35,171 bases of DNA from Chitinophagaceae bacterium (GTDB lineage Bacteria > Bacteroidota > Bacteroidia > Chitinophagales > Chitinophagaceae): contig SEAD01000042.1 of the NCBI GenBank assembly GCA_004173355.1, positions 1 through 35,171 of the forward strand, in the 5' to 3' direction. The stretch's first letter is position 1. Each line of letters begins with the position of its first letter. A program made the translations under genes and the position numbers. Positions 15,063 through 22,261 of the stretch are shown in pieces. A model generated the notes under the pieces. The model worked only from the letters and a program-made list of their open reading frames with translations. It made no database searches and was not told the DNA's origin.

Positions 15063-15407
15063 TCAGATCCCGTTCTGATCAAAATACAGCAGTACATGGT
15101 CTTTCAGGAAATTTTCCTGTGCTATCGGGTTCATGTCGGGCATCTGTTTCAGCTGGCGGAAATGCGGCCAGCCTTCCTCATCTGTGCTTTCCAGTTCATA
15201 GAACCCGCTCGGGGTCAGTAGCTGGCAGATGGCCACATGCATCAGGTCCTGTTTTTGTTCCTTGGTGAATTGTTCCTTTATCTGTCCGAATTCCTGGATG
15301 CCAATCAGGAAGAGGATTGTTTCGAGGTCGGGTTTTTTCCCGAAGCGTTCCACCAGTTTTGCTTCAAGGTTCCACCATCGCTGTTGCAGGTCGTCGTGTA
15401 CAAACAT
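15063..15407 (-). CDS. Conserved-looking 114-aa cytoplasmic protein of unknown function
   Basis: I do not recognise a named family. The protein is soluble and acidic, with no signal peptide or membrane helix. It starts MFVHDDLQQRWWNLEAKLVERFG and has a helix-rich middle (LETILFLIGIQEFGQIKEQFTKEQKQDLMHVAI). It ends in an aromatic segment with YELESTDEEGWPHFRQLKQM and LLYFDQNGI. Composition and codon use are those of a real gene, and a perfect promoter box (TATCTTTG) sits 5 nt before the ATG, supporting both the start and a leaderless mRNA. It is divergent from serS and shares its promoter region. It lies 40 nt upstream of the cyclophilin start, so the two may be co-transcribed. Confidence 0.8.
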   Translation of the reverse strand: MFVHDDLQQRWWNLEAKLVERFGKKPDLETILFLIGIQEFGQIKEQFTKEQKQDLMHVAICQLLTPSGFYELESTDEEGWPHFRQLKQMPDMNPIAQENFLKDHVLLYFDQNGI

Positions 15408-15412
15408 AATTG

Positions 15413-15444
15413 CAAAGATAAAACGGGCAGACCGATTATCTTTG
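15413..15444. promoter_or_regulatory. Divergent promoters forming a perfect 9-bp inverted repeat
   Basis: CAAAGATAA (15413-15421) and TTATCTTTG (15436-15444) are exact reverse complements. Each arm contains a TATCTTTG -7 box, one pointing left to the 114-aa gene and one right to serS. The 14-nt spacer is GC-rich. The left box is 5 nt from its ATG; the right box is 16 nt from the serS ATG. Confidence 0.6.
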
Positions 15445-15460
15445 CTTCAAATACGTAAAG

Positions 15461-16732
15461 ATGTTGCAGTTACAGGTTATACGGCAGGATCCGGAGCAGG
15501 TCCGGGCAAAACTGGCCGTAAAGAATTTTAAGGAGACAGGGCTGGTGGACGAAATCATCCGTCTTGATGACGAACGTAAACGCTTACAACTTGAGTTCGA
15601 TAACAGCCAGTCGAAAGTCAACAGTACGTCGAAGGAAATCGGCGGGCTGATGGCAAAGGGGCAGAAAGAAGAAGCTGAAAGTAAAAAAGCGGAAGTAGCT
15701 ACGCTGAAAGCCGCTCTGGGACCGATTTCCAGCCAGCTGGCACAAGTGGAAAAAGAGTTGAATGATACATTGGTCAGGCTTCCCAACCTGCCATCGGACC
15801 TCGTTCCGTTGGGTAAAACACCTGCTGAAAATGTGCTGGTGCGGGAAGGCGGCAGCAAGCCCATGCTGGCTGCGGGCAGCGTGCCGCACTGGGATCTCAC
15901 TACCAAATATGACCTGATCGACTTTGAACTGGGTAATAAAATTACAGGCAGTGGTTTCCCCGTGTACAAAAAAAGGGGGGCCAGGCTGCAGCGTGCGCTG
16001 ATCCAGTATTTCCTGGACTTCAATACGGACGCTGGGTATGACGAATTCCAGCCACCGCTGATGGTCAATGAGGCCTCTGCATTCGGTACTGGCCAGCTTC
16101 CGGATAAGGAGGGGCAGATGTACCATGCAACAGAAGATAATTTTTACCTGATCCCTACCTCCGAAGTACCGCTCACCAATATTTACCGAGATGTGATTGT
16201 GAAAGAGCAGGAGCTCCCGATCCGGATGACGGGTTATACGCCCTGTTTCCGACGTGAAGCAGGAAGTTATGGCAAGGATGTGCGTGGGCTCAACCGCCTG
16301 CACCAGTTTGACAAGGTTGAGCTTGTGCAGCTCGTGAATCCAGCCACCAGTTACGAGGTGCTGGAAGAAATGGTACTGCATGTGGAGAAGCTGCTGGTGT
16401 CCCTTGAATTGCCATACCGGATCCTTCGTCTCTGTGGCGGCGATATGGGTTTCACATCCGCACTCACCTATGACTTTGAAGTGTATAGTGCCGCGCAGGA
16501 GCGCTGGCTGGAAGTAAGCTCCGTGTCCAACTTTGAGAGCTACCAGGCCAACCGTATGAAAGCGCGTTACCGTGATGCAGCGGGCAAAACGCAACTGCTG
16601 CACTCGCTGAACGGAAGTTCACTGGCGTTACCGAGGATCCTGGCCTGCCTGCTGGAGAATAACCAGTCACCCGAAGGGATCGCGGTTCCCGCAGTACTGG
16701 AAAAATATTTCGGGTCGAAGCTCATCAGTTAA
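15461..16732 (+). CDS. serS: Seryl-tRNA synthetase
   Basis: The 423-aa class II synthetase charges tRNA(Ser) and tRNA(Sec)-type acceptors with serine in the cytoplasm. The N-terminal antiparallel coiled coil (about 30-105) that grips the long variable arm of tRNA(Ser) is present. The catalytic core has TSEVPLTN (233-240), motif 2 with FRREAGS (263-269) and the following RLHQFDKVE, and motif 3 ending in ALPRILACLLENNQ near 390-402. Length and motifs are normal. It is expressed from the TATCTTTG box at 15437-15444. The CxxCH lipoprotein gene begins 25 nt after its stop and is probably co-transcribed. Confidence 0.98.
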   Translation: MLQLQVIRQDPEQVRAKLAVKNFKETGLVDEIIRLDDERKRLQLEFDNSQSKVNSTSKEIGGLMAKGQKEEAESKKAEVATLKAALGPISSQLAQVEKELNDTLVRLPNLPSDLVPLGKTPAENVLVREGGSKPMLAAGSVPHWDLTTKYDLIDFELGNKITGSGFPVYKKRGARLQRALIQYFLDFNTDAGYDEFQPPLMVNEASAFGTGQLPDKEGQMYHATEDNFYLIPTSEVPLTNIYRDVIVKEQELPIRMTGYTPCFRREAGSYGKDVRGLNRLHQFDKVELVQLVNPATSYEVLEEMVLHVEKLLVSLELPYRILRLCGGDMGFTSALTYDFEVYSAAQERWLEVSSVSNFESYQANRMKARYRDAAGKTQLLHSLNGSSLALPRILACLLENNQSPEGIAVPAVLEKYFGSKLIS

Positions 16733-16757
16733 GTCAAACCAAACTACAGTATAGATT

Positions 16758-17168
16758 ATGCGATTTATCATTTTTGTACTTACCTGCTCTGTAATTATCA
16801 TGGTTTCCTGCAGCAGGAAATCGACCCCGGCCATTGCAGTGAATACCGTCGCGAAAGATACAATAGCGCCCCAGCCACCTGCACCTGAAACCCTCGCAGG
16901 GGCGGGTATTAGCATACGGAAGGACACAGCCGTGGCAACGCCCCCGGTAAAAATTGAACCGGTAACCGGGTCGATGTTTGAAAACGAAGCAGGGCGTGTG
17001 ATCTATGTAACCAAGTGTGCAAAATGCCACGAAGCAAAACCTGTGGATCACTGGAACCAGACCGACTGGCAGCCGATCCTGAAGTCGATGATCAAAAAAT
17101 CACGGCTGGATTCCACGGAAAATTTCCAGGTGCGGCTGTATGTGAACACACATGCAAAAAAGGATTGA
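16758..17168 (+). CDS. Lipoprotein with a single CxxCH heme-binding motif
   Basis: The 136-aa protein begins with a lipoprotein signal peptide (hydrophobic residues 3-17, likely lipid-modified Cys18 in VSCSR). A proline-rich linker (about 30-70) follows. A short C-terminal domain has CAKCH at 87-91 and then a helix with DWQPILKSMIKKSR, whose methionine could be the second heme ligand. This fits a small cytochrome c-like domain attached to the membrane, with electron transfer in the periplasm. The domain is shorter than a canonical class I cytochrome (about 60 residues), so it may be a degenerate or specialised form. It follows serS and ends in a strong terminator. A redox partner is not evident nearby. 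Confidence 0.78.
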   Translation: MRFIIFVLTCSVIIMVSCSRKSTPAIAVNTVAKDTIAPQPPAPETLAGAGISIRKDTAVATPPVKIEPVTGSMFENEAGRVIYVTKCAKCHEAKPVDHWNQTDWQPILKSMIKKSRLDSTENFQVRLYVNTHAKKD

Positions 17169-17193
17169 TAAGCTTCACCATAATATAATACGG

Positions 17194-17218
17194 AAAGGGC
17201 CCCTGCGGCCCTTTTTTT
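17194..17218 (+). terminator. Terminator after the CxxCH lipoprotein gene
   Basis: AAAGGGCC (17194-17201) and GGCCCTTT (17207-17214) form a perfect 8-bp stem with a 5-nt loop, continuing into seven T. It separates the serS operon from the DUF1800 gene. Confidence 0.9.
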
Positions 17219-17294
17219 GCGTCTGGGTACTGCCATTTCCCCCGGGGTTAAACCTATTTCCCTCACCGGAGTCATAGTAAAAAACAGCCAACGC

Positions 17295-18764
17295 ATGTCT
17301 TTACCCGACCAGTTAAAGAACCAGCACCTGTTGTGGCGCGCCGGTTTCGGCCCCGCTGCCGAGCAGCTGGATGACCTGCGCCGTTACAAACCATCGCAGG
17401 TCTACAAAGCGCTTGTAAAAGCTTCCTCCGGCAAGCCGGACTATATCAATGTGGCGGACAATTACCTGCAGGGCCTGTTTATGGGCGCGGAGCAAAAAGG
17501 CCGGCTGGAAAAACAGGCCTTTACGCCCGAAGAAAAAAGAATGATCCAGCAGAAGCACCGGGAAGGAGAGCGAAACCTCAACATCTACTGGATGAAGGAG
17601 ATGGTCAACAGCAAGGCTCAGTTCCGGGAAAAAATGGCGCTGTTCTGGCATGGGCATTTTGCCTGTCGCAACGTGAATGTGTTTTACGAACAGGCACTGC
17701 TGGATGTGTTGCGGAGGAATGCGCTGGGTGATTTCAGGGTGATGCTGAAAGAGGTATCACGTTCGGCAGGCATGCTGAATTTCCTGAACAACCAGCAGAA
17801 CCGGAAGGGCCATCCAAATGAAAATTTTGCCCGCGAGGTGATGGAACTGTTTACGCTTGGCCGCGGCCATTACACAGAAAATGATGTGAAGGAAGCGGCG
17901 CGTGCCTTTACCGGCTGGGCGTCCAATGTGCAGGGTGATTTTGTGTTCCGGAAAAACCAGCATGATGAAGGGGAGAAGACAGTACTCGGACAGACCGGTA
18001 ATCTCGGCGGTGAGGATGTCCTGGATATCCTGCTCGAACAAAAACAGACAGCCGTTTTTATCTGCAACAAACTCTACCGGTATTTCGTGAATCCGGATCC
18101 TGATACAACCCGGATCACGCAGATGGCCGATCGTTTTTATAAATCAGGGTACAGTATCCAGGACCTGATGAATTTTGTATTTACTTCTGATTGGTTTTAC
18201 GCACCGGATAATATCGGCGTGGTGATAAAATCACCGGTCGAACTGATCGTGGGAATACAGCGGATGGTGCCCATGAAACTGGCAGCAGACCAGCCAATGA
18301 TAACTCTCCAGCGCTTGCTTGGACAGATCCTTTTCACACCACCAAATGTAGCAGGCTGGCCGGGTGGCAGGGCCTGGATCGACAGCAGTACATTGATGCT
18401 GCGTATGCGGCTGCCACAGTTGTTCAATGATGAGGATGAACTGAACGTGATGCCAAAATCCGATGATGACCGGATGATGGGGAAAATGGATGACGGTACG
18501 CCAGCTGTGACTCCCAAACCAAAAACGGCGTTCAAGGGTATGAGGCAGATTAATGCCAGCCTCGATTGGTCCTTATACCATAAGCATTTTGAAAAAACCG
18601 ACCGCAGCAAATTGTTGAATGCGATGGCCGGGGTCCTGTTACAGACCGGTTCGGCTGTGAGTGAATCCGTATTGCGCGCAGCGTCTGACGAATCAAGCCG
18701 TGAAGCATTTGTGCGAACGGCCAGTATACAGCTGATGAGTACACCGGAATACCAGCTTTGTTGA
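17295..18764 (+). CDS. DUF1800-family protein
   Basis: The 489-aa protein matches the DUF1800 pattern: LLWRAGFGP at the N-terminus, then MALFWHGHF, NFAREVMELFTLGRGHYTEND, VKEAARAFTGW and, near the end of the domain, LLGQILFTPPNVAGWPGG. The family has no established biochemical activity; members pair with DUF1501 proteins and are often exported. No signal peptide is visible here. The frame is open back to 17217, but that start would fall inside the upstream terminator, so I use the ATG at 17295. The DUF1501 gene begins 23 nt after the stop, so this is a two-gene operon. From recollection, this pairing recurs in many phyla. Confidence 0.9.
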   Translation: MSLPDQLKNQHLLWRAGFGPAAEQLDDLRRYKPSQVYKALVKASSGKPDYINVADNYLQGLFMGAEQKGRLEKQAFTPEEKRMIQQKHREGERNLNIYWMKEMVNSKAQFREKMALFWHGHFACRNVNVFYEQALLDVLRRNALGDFRVMLKEVSRSAGMLNFLNNQQNRKGHPNENFAREVMELFTLGRGHYTENDVKEAARAFTGWASNVQGDFVFRKNQHDEGEKTVLGQTGNLGGEDVLDILLEQKQTAVFICNKLYRYFVNPDPDTTRITQMADRFYKSGYSIQDLMNFVFTSDWFYAPDNIGVVIKSPVELIVGIQRMVPMKLAADQPMITLQRLLGQILFTPPNVAGWPGGRAWIDSSTLMLRMRLPQLFNDEDELNVMPKSDDDRMMGKMDDGTPAVTPKPKTAFKGMRQINASLDWSLYHKHFEKTDRSKLLNAMAGVLLQTGSAVSESVLRAASDESSREAFVRTASIQLMSTPEYQLC

Positions 18765-18787
18765 AATAAAGTTTAAACCTGCTGACC

Positions 18788-19987
18788 ATGTTATTCAAAC
18801 GAAAAGAATTCCTTCAACTCGGATCGCTGGCAACGGCATCACTGATGATCCCGAAATTCCTGAAAGCATTTGAGGCGCAGGCAATGGTGCCTGCGGGCAA
18901 TAAGGTAGTGGTGGTCCTGCAGCTTAGCGGTGGTAACGATGGACTGAACACGATTATTCCTGTCACGAATGACCTGTACCATAAAGCCCGGCCCCGTCTC
19001 GGGATTGATGAAACGAACGCACTCAAGGTGACCGATGATGTGGCATTACACCCGGCCCTGCCGTTTTTCCGGGAGCTCTATGACCAGGGACAGCTCGGTA
19101 TGATCAATAGCGTAGGTTATCCCAATCCTGACCGTTCGCATTTCCGGAGTATGGATATCTGGCAGAGCGGCAGTGCCAGCAGCCAGTACCTAAGTTCGGG
19201 CTGGATTGGCCGTTACCTCGATGCGCAATGTACCGGTTGCGACAAGCCGACCCAGGCGATCGAGATCGATGATGTGCTTAGCCTGGCGATGAAGGGTGAT
19301 CTCAATAAGGCAATTGCCCTACGTGACCCGGCAAGGTTGTACGGAACTGCCAACGAAAAGTTTTTCAAGGCGGTGATGAAAGAACACACACAGTCCGGCA
19401 TTGAGCAGCCTGTGGATTATTTATACAAGACCATGGCTGATACATTGTCATCGGCCGATTATATTTTCCGCCAGAGCCGGCTGCATCCGACGAAGGCAAC
19501 TTATCCGAAAACGGAGCTCGCCACTCGCCTGAAGACAATCGCCAGCCTGGTGTTTTCCGATATCAATACCAGGGTGTATTATGTGTCCCTTGGCAGTTTT
19601 GATACGCATGTGAACCAGGATAACCAGCAGGCGAAACTGTTTCGTGATATGAATGATGCGGTTGCAGCATTTGTAACAGACCTGAAAGAAAATAACCGCT
19701 TCGGGGATGTGTTGTTGTTTACATTCTCCGAATTTGGTCGCCGTGTATCACAGAATGCGAGTAATGGTACGGACCATGGTACAGCGAATAACATGTTCCT
19801 TGTAAGCGGGGGACTGAAACAAAAAGGGCTGATCAACGAAATGCCCGATCTCGCTGACCTGCAGGATGGCGACCTGAAACACAAAGTTGATTTCAAAACG
19901 GTTTATTCAACCATCCTTGATCGCTGGCTAGGTGCTGATCCGGTCAAAATACTGGGTGGTGATTTCGGGCGGATGCAGTTTATATAG
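18788..19987 (+). CDS. DUF1501-family protein, probably exported
   Basis: The 399-aa protein starts with a basic stretch and hydrophobic helix (KRKEFLQLGSLATASLMIP) like a Tat or Sec signal; a strict twin-arginine is replaced by Lys-Arg. The body shows the DUF1501 pattern: VVVLQLSGGNDGLNTIIP, then HPALPFFRELYDQGQLGMI, RSHFRSMDIWQSG, and FDTHVNQDNQ followed by TFSEFGRRVSQNASNGTDHGTANNMF. These motifs resemble the alkaline phosphatase/sulfatase metal-site fold, but the activity of the family is not settled. It forms an operon with the DUF1800 gene and ends at a bidirectional terminator shared with the OPT transporter gene. Confidence 0.9.
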   Translation: MLFKRKEFLQLGSLATASLMIPKFLKAFEAQAMVPAGNKVVVVLQLSGGNDGLNTIIPVTNDLYHKARPRLGIDETNALKVTDDVALHPALPFFRELYDQGQLGMINSVGYPNPDRSHFRSMDIWQSGSASSQYLSSGWIGRYLDAQCTGCDKPTQAIEIDDVLSLAMKGDLNKAIALRDPARLYGTANEKFFKAVMKEHTQSGIEQPVDYLYKTMADTLSSADYIFRQSRLHPTKATYPKTELATRLKTIASLVFSDINTRVYYVSLGSFDTHVNQDNQQAKLFRDMNDAVAAFVTDLKENNRFGDVLLFTFSEFGRRVSQNASNGTDHGTANNMFLVSGGLKQKGLINEMPDLADLQDGDLKHKVDFKTVYSTILDRWLGADPVKILGGDFGRMQFI

Positions 19988-19992
19988 GGTTA

Positions 19993-20076
19993 TAAAAAAC
20001 GCCGCGGTATTTTGAATTGCCCCTCATGATCCTGTTTCAGGGTTTTTCATTTAACTGCGGCGTCTGAAGTTTTTTA
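19993..20076. terminator. Bidirectional terminator between the DUF1501 and OPT genes
   Basis: ACGCCGC (19999-20005) pairs with GCGGCGT (20057-20063). On the minus strand a run of six T directly follows the stem; on the plus strand T6 follows after a 6-nt gap. A smaller CCTG/CAGG hairpin with its own T-run lies inside the loop. It closes both convergent genes. Confidence 0.7.
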
Positions 20077-20080
20077 TCCC

Positions 20081-22138
20081 TTATTTTATATCGTCAATCG
20101 GGTTTTGTTTTCCTGTTGCGATTTTATAGAGTGTAAATGCCATTGCAAGGAAAAAGATGACTCCGAGGATATAATATCCCCCGGTGCCGAGGACGTTAGT
20201 GAACCCATGTTCCCCGTTCAGCCTGGCCAGTAAAGGCGCAGTGCTGTCGAGTCCTGAAAGGATCGCAATCAGTACGCCTGCGACTGCGCCACCGGCTACA
20301 AGGCCCGTAGCGAAAAGGTTACCCTTGCCAAGTTCTTCTTCTTCCGCAGTTTTTGCTTTTCCAATTTTTTTATCAGCAAGTCCCCGTATGACCCCGCCGG
20401 CGAAAATGGGCAATGTGGTCGCAAGCGGGAGGTACGCCCCGACCGCAAAACTGAGAGCCTTGATACCACAGAGTTCCATCACAATAGCCATAAATACGCC
20501 CACAAGTACAAACTGCCAGTCGAGGTTGAATGAAAGGATACCTTTTGCCAATGTTGCCATAAGCGTACCCTGTGGGGCGGGAAAGAACTCCGAACCAATT
20601 GCATGGTCTTTCACACCTTTTGCAATCATGGCAGCTGTAGGCTGGTCAAGGAACTTCACGGTAAGTCCAATCACAATAGAGGATACAATTGCACCAATAA
20701 AAAGCGCGATCTGCTGATACTTCGGGGTGGCACCCACAAGATATCCTGTTTTCAGGTCCTGCGATGTAGCGCCTGCGTTTGCTGCTGCGATACAGATCAA
20801 TCCACCTACAACCAGCGCCATCGGTTCATAGAGTTTGCCGGTCCAGCCCACTGCGATAAAGATCAGGCAGGTACCCATCAGCGTTGCTATCGTCATCCCG
20901 CTTATCGGGTTATTGGACGAGCCAATCAATCCTACGATGCGGGAAGATACTGTCACGAAGAAGGCACCGAAGATGACCACGAGAATACCGATAAGTAATT
21001 TCTGTGCTATTCCATTGCCCGGGAGTTGCGGAAGTAAAGCCATGAGCAATACGAGCGCGATGCTTCCGAACAGTACAACTTTCATGCTGAGGTCGCGGTC
21101 GGTCCTTTTCACCTCTTCCTGTGCACCCGCCGTTTTGATTGAACCAAGGCTTCCGCTGAATGAAGAAATAATGGTAGGGATTGTCTTGATCAGTGTGATG
21201 AATCCGCCTGCTGCCACCGCTCCTGCCCCGATCTGCCGGACATAGGCGAAATATACCGCTGCGGAAAAATCATTGAATGTTTTTGCGACAGGATCCCATC
21301 CTCCCTTACCACCTGCCGTTGCAAGGTTGCCAAGGTACCCGAGTTTGACCAGCTGGGCGGCAATTACTTCCGGTGGCACCAGGCTCGACAGAAGCGGGAT
21401 TAATGCGAGCGATGCAAATACACCACCGGCCACCAGTACGCCTGAAATTTTTGGTCCTATAATGTAACCAACACCAAGATATTCCGGTGTGATTTCGCCA
21501 CTCACTTTTGCGGAGGGGAAGAACCTGTTCGCCTGTTTCGTCATGTAAAAAGGTACTTCAGCGACCACGTGGAATACTTTCTGAAGCAACGCATAAACAA
21601 ATGCAAAGCCAAGTCCCCAGAATGCGGTCTTGGCAAAGTCTCCCCCTTTTTCCCCGGCCTTCAACACGTCTGCACAGGCGGTGCCTTCCGGATAGGGAAG
21701 GGTATCATGTTCTTTTACAATCAGTGAACGACGGAGCGGGATCATCATCAATGTGCCAAGGATCCCCCCGAAAATGGCGAGGGTGAGGATGGTAATGTAA
21801 TTGAAAAACTGGTCACCCCCCTTGTCCGTCAGGAAAAGGAATCCCGGCAGGGTAAACACCACACCCGCTGCTATACTCTCCCCTGCAGATCCGGTAGTCT
21901 GGATGATATTATTCTCGAGAATAGTAGTCTTCAAAAATTTCCTGCCGAGAGTGATCGCGATCACCGCGATGGGAATGGAAGCAGAAACGGTAAGCCCTGC
22001 CTTTAGTGCAAGGTATACAGTGGATGCACCAAAGATGATCCCGAATACGGATCCGGTGATGATGGACTTGAGTGTGAACTCGGCCATCCTGGTCTCCGGT
22101 GCCACGAATGGCCTGAACTTGCCCTGGGTATCTGACAT
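20081..22138 (-). CDS. OPT-family (oligopeptide transporter-type) membrane transporter
   Basis: The 685-aa protein is almost wholly hydrophobic with about 15 membrane helices. It begins with a short cytoplasmic arm ([20 protein letters not shown]). Family motifs include [21 protein letters not shown] in the first helix, [16 protein letters not shown] after the third, and [19 protein letters not shown] in the C-terminal half. The family imports oligopeptides or metal-chelate complexes by proton coupling; bacterial members are poorly characterised, and the substrate is not deducible here. Length is typical of bacterial OPT proteins. The gene stands between two terminators, so it is probably transcribed alone. 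No consensus promoter box is clear upstream. Confidence 0.92.
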   Translation of the reverse strand: MSDTQGKFRPFVAPETRMAEFTLKSIITGSVFGIIFGASTVYLALKAGLTVSASIPIAVIAITLGRKFLKTTILENNIIQTTGSAGESIAAGVVFTLPGFLFLTDKGGDQFFNYITILTLAIFGGILGTLMMIPLRRSLIVKEHDTLPYPEGTACADVLKAGEKGGDFAKTAFWGLGFAFVYALLQKVFHVVAEVPFYMTKQANRFFPSAKVSGEITPEYLGVGYIIGPKISGVLVAGGVFASLALIPLLSSLVPPEVIAAQLVKLGYLGNLATAGGKGGWDPVAKTFNDFSAAVYFAYVRQIGAGAVAAGGFITLIKTIPTIISSFSGSLGSIKTAGAQEEVKRTDRDLSMKVVLFGSIALVLLMALLPQLPGNGIAQKLLIGILVVIFGAFFVTVSSRIVGLIGSSNNPISGMTIATLMGTCLIFIAVGWTGKLYEPMALVVGGLICIAAANAGATSQDLKTGYLVGATPKYQQIALFIGAIVSSIVIGLTVKFLDQPTAAMIAKGVKDHAIGSEFFPAPQGTLMATLAKGILSFNLDWQFVLVGVFMAIVMELCGIKALSFAVGAYLPLATTLPIFAGGVIRGLADKKIGKAKTAEEEELGKGNLFATGLVAGGAVAGVLIAILSGLDSTAPLLARLNGEHGFTNVLGTGGYYILGVIFFLAMAFTLYKIATGKQNPIDDIK

Positions 22139-22166
22139 AGCAGTATTGGTTTAGTGCGGTAAGTTA

Positions 22167-22202
22167 AACAAAAAAGCCATCCAGCATTACGGCTGGATGG
22201 CT
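22167..22202 (-). terminator. Terminator of the M16 peptidase gene
   Basis: On the minus strand AGCCATCCAGC (22192-22202) pairs perfectly over 11 bp with GCTGGATGGCT (22175-22185) around a 6-nt loop. TTTTTTGTTT follows. Confidence 0.93.
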
Positions 22203-22261
22203 TTCTGTGATGTGTACGACCGGGATCAGCGGCGTTGTCTACCGTGTTTACCGGTCATGCA

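Noticed and set aside
15436-16068. 210-codon open frame on the minus strand within serS
   Set aside because: Shadow of the serS coding strand, with Ser-rich low-information composition and no independent promoter.
15584-16603. 339-codon open frame antisense to serS
   Set aside because: It mirrors a complete, motif-rich serS. The peptide has no recognisable domain and is rich in His/Cys/Phe as shadow frames often are.
17217-17294. Upstream extension of the DUF1800 gene
   Set aside because: The extension would start at a TTG inside the T-run of the previous terminator. The ATG at 17295 begins right before the conserved segment.
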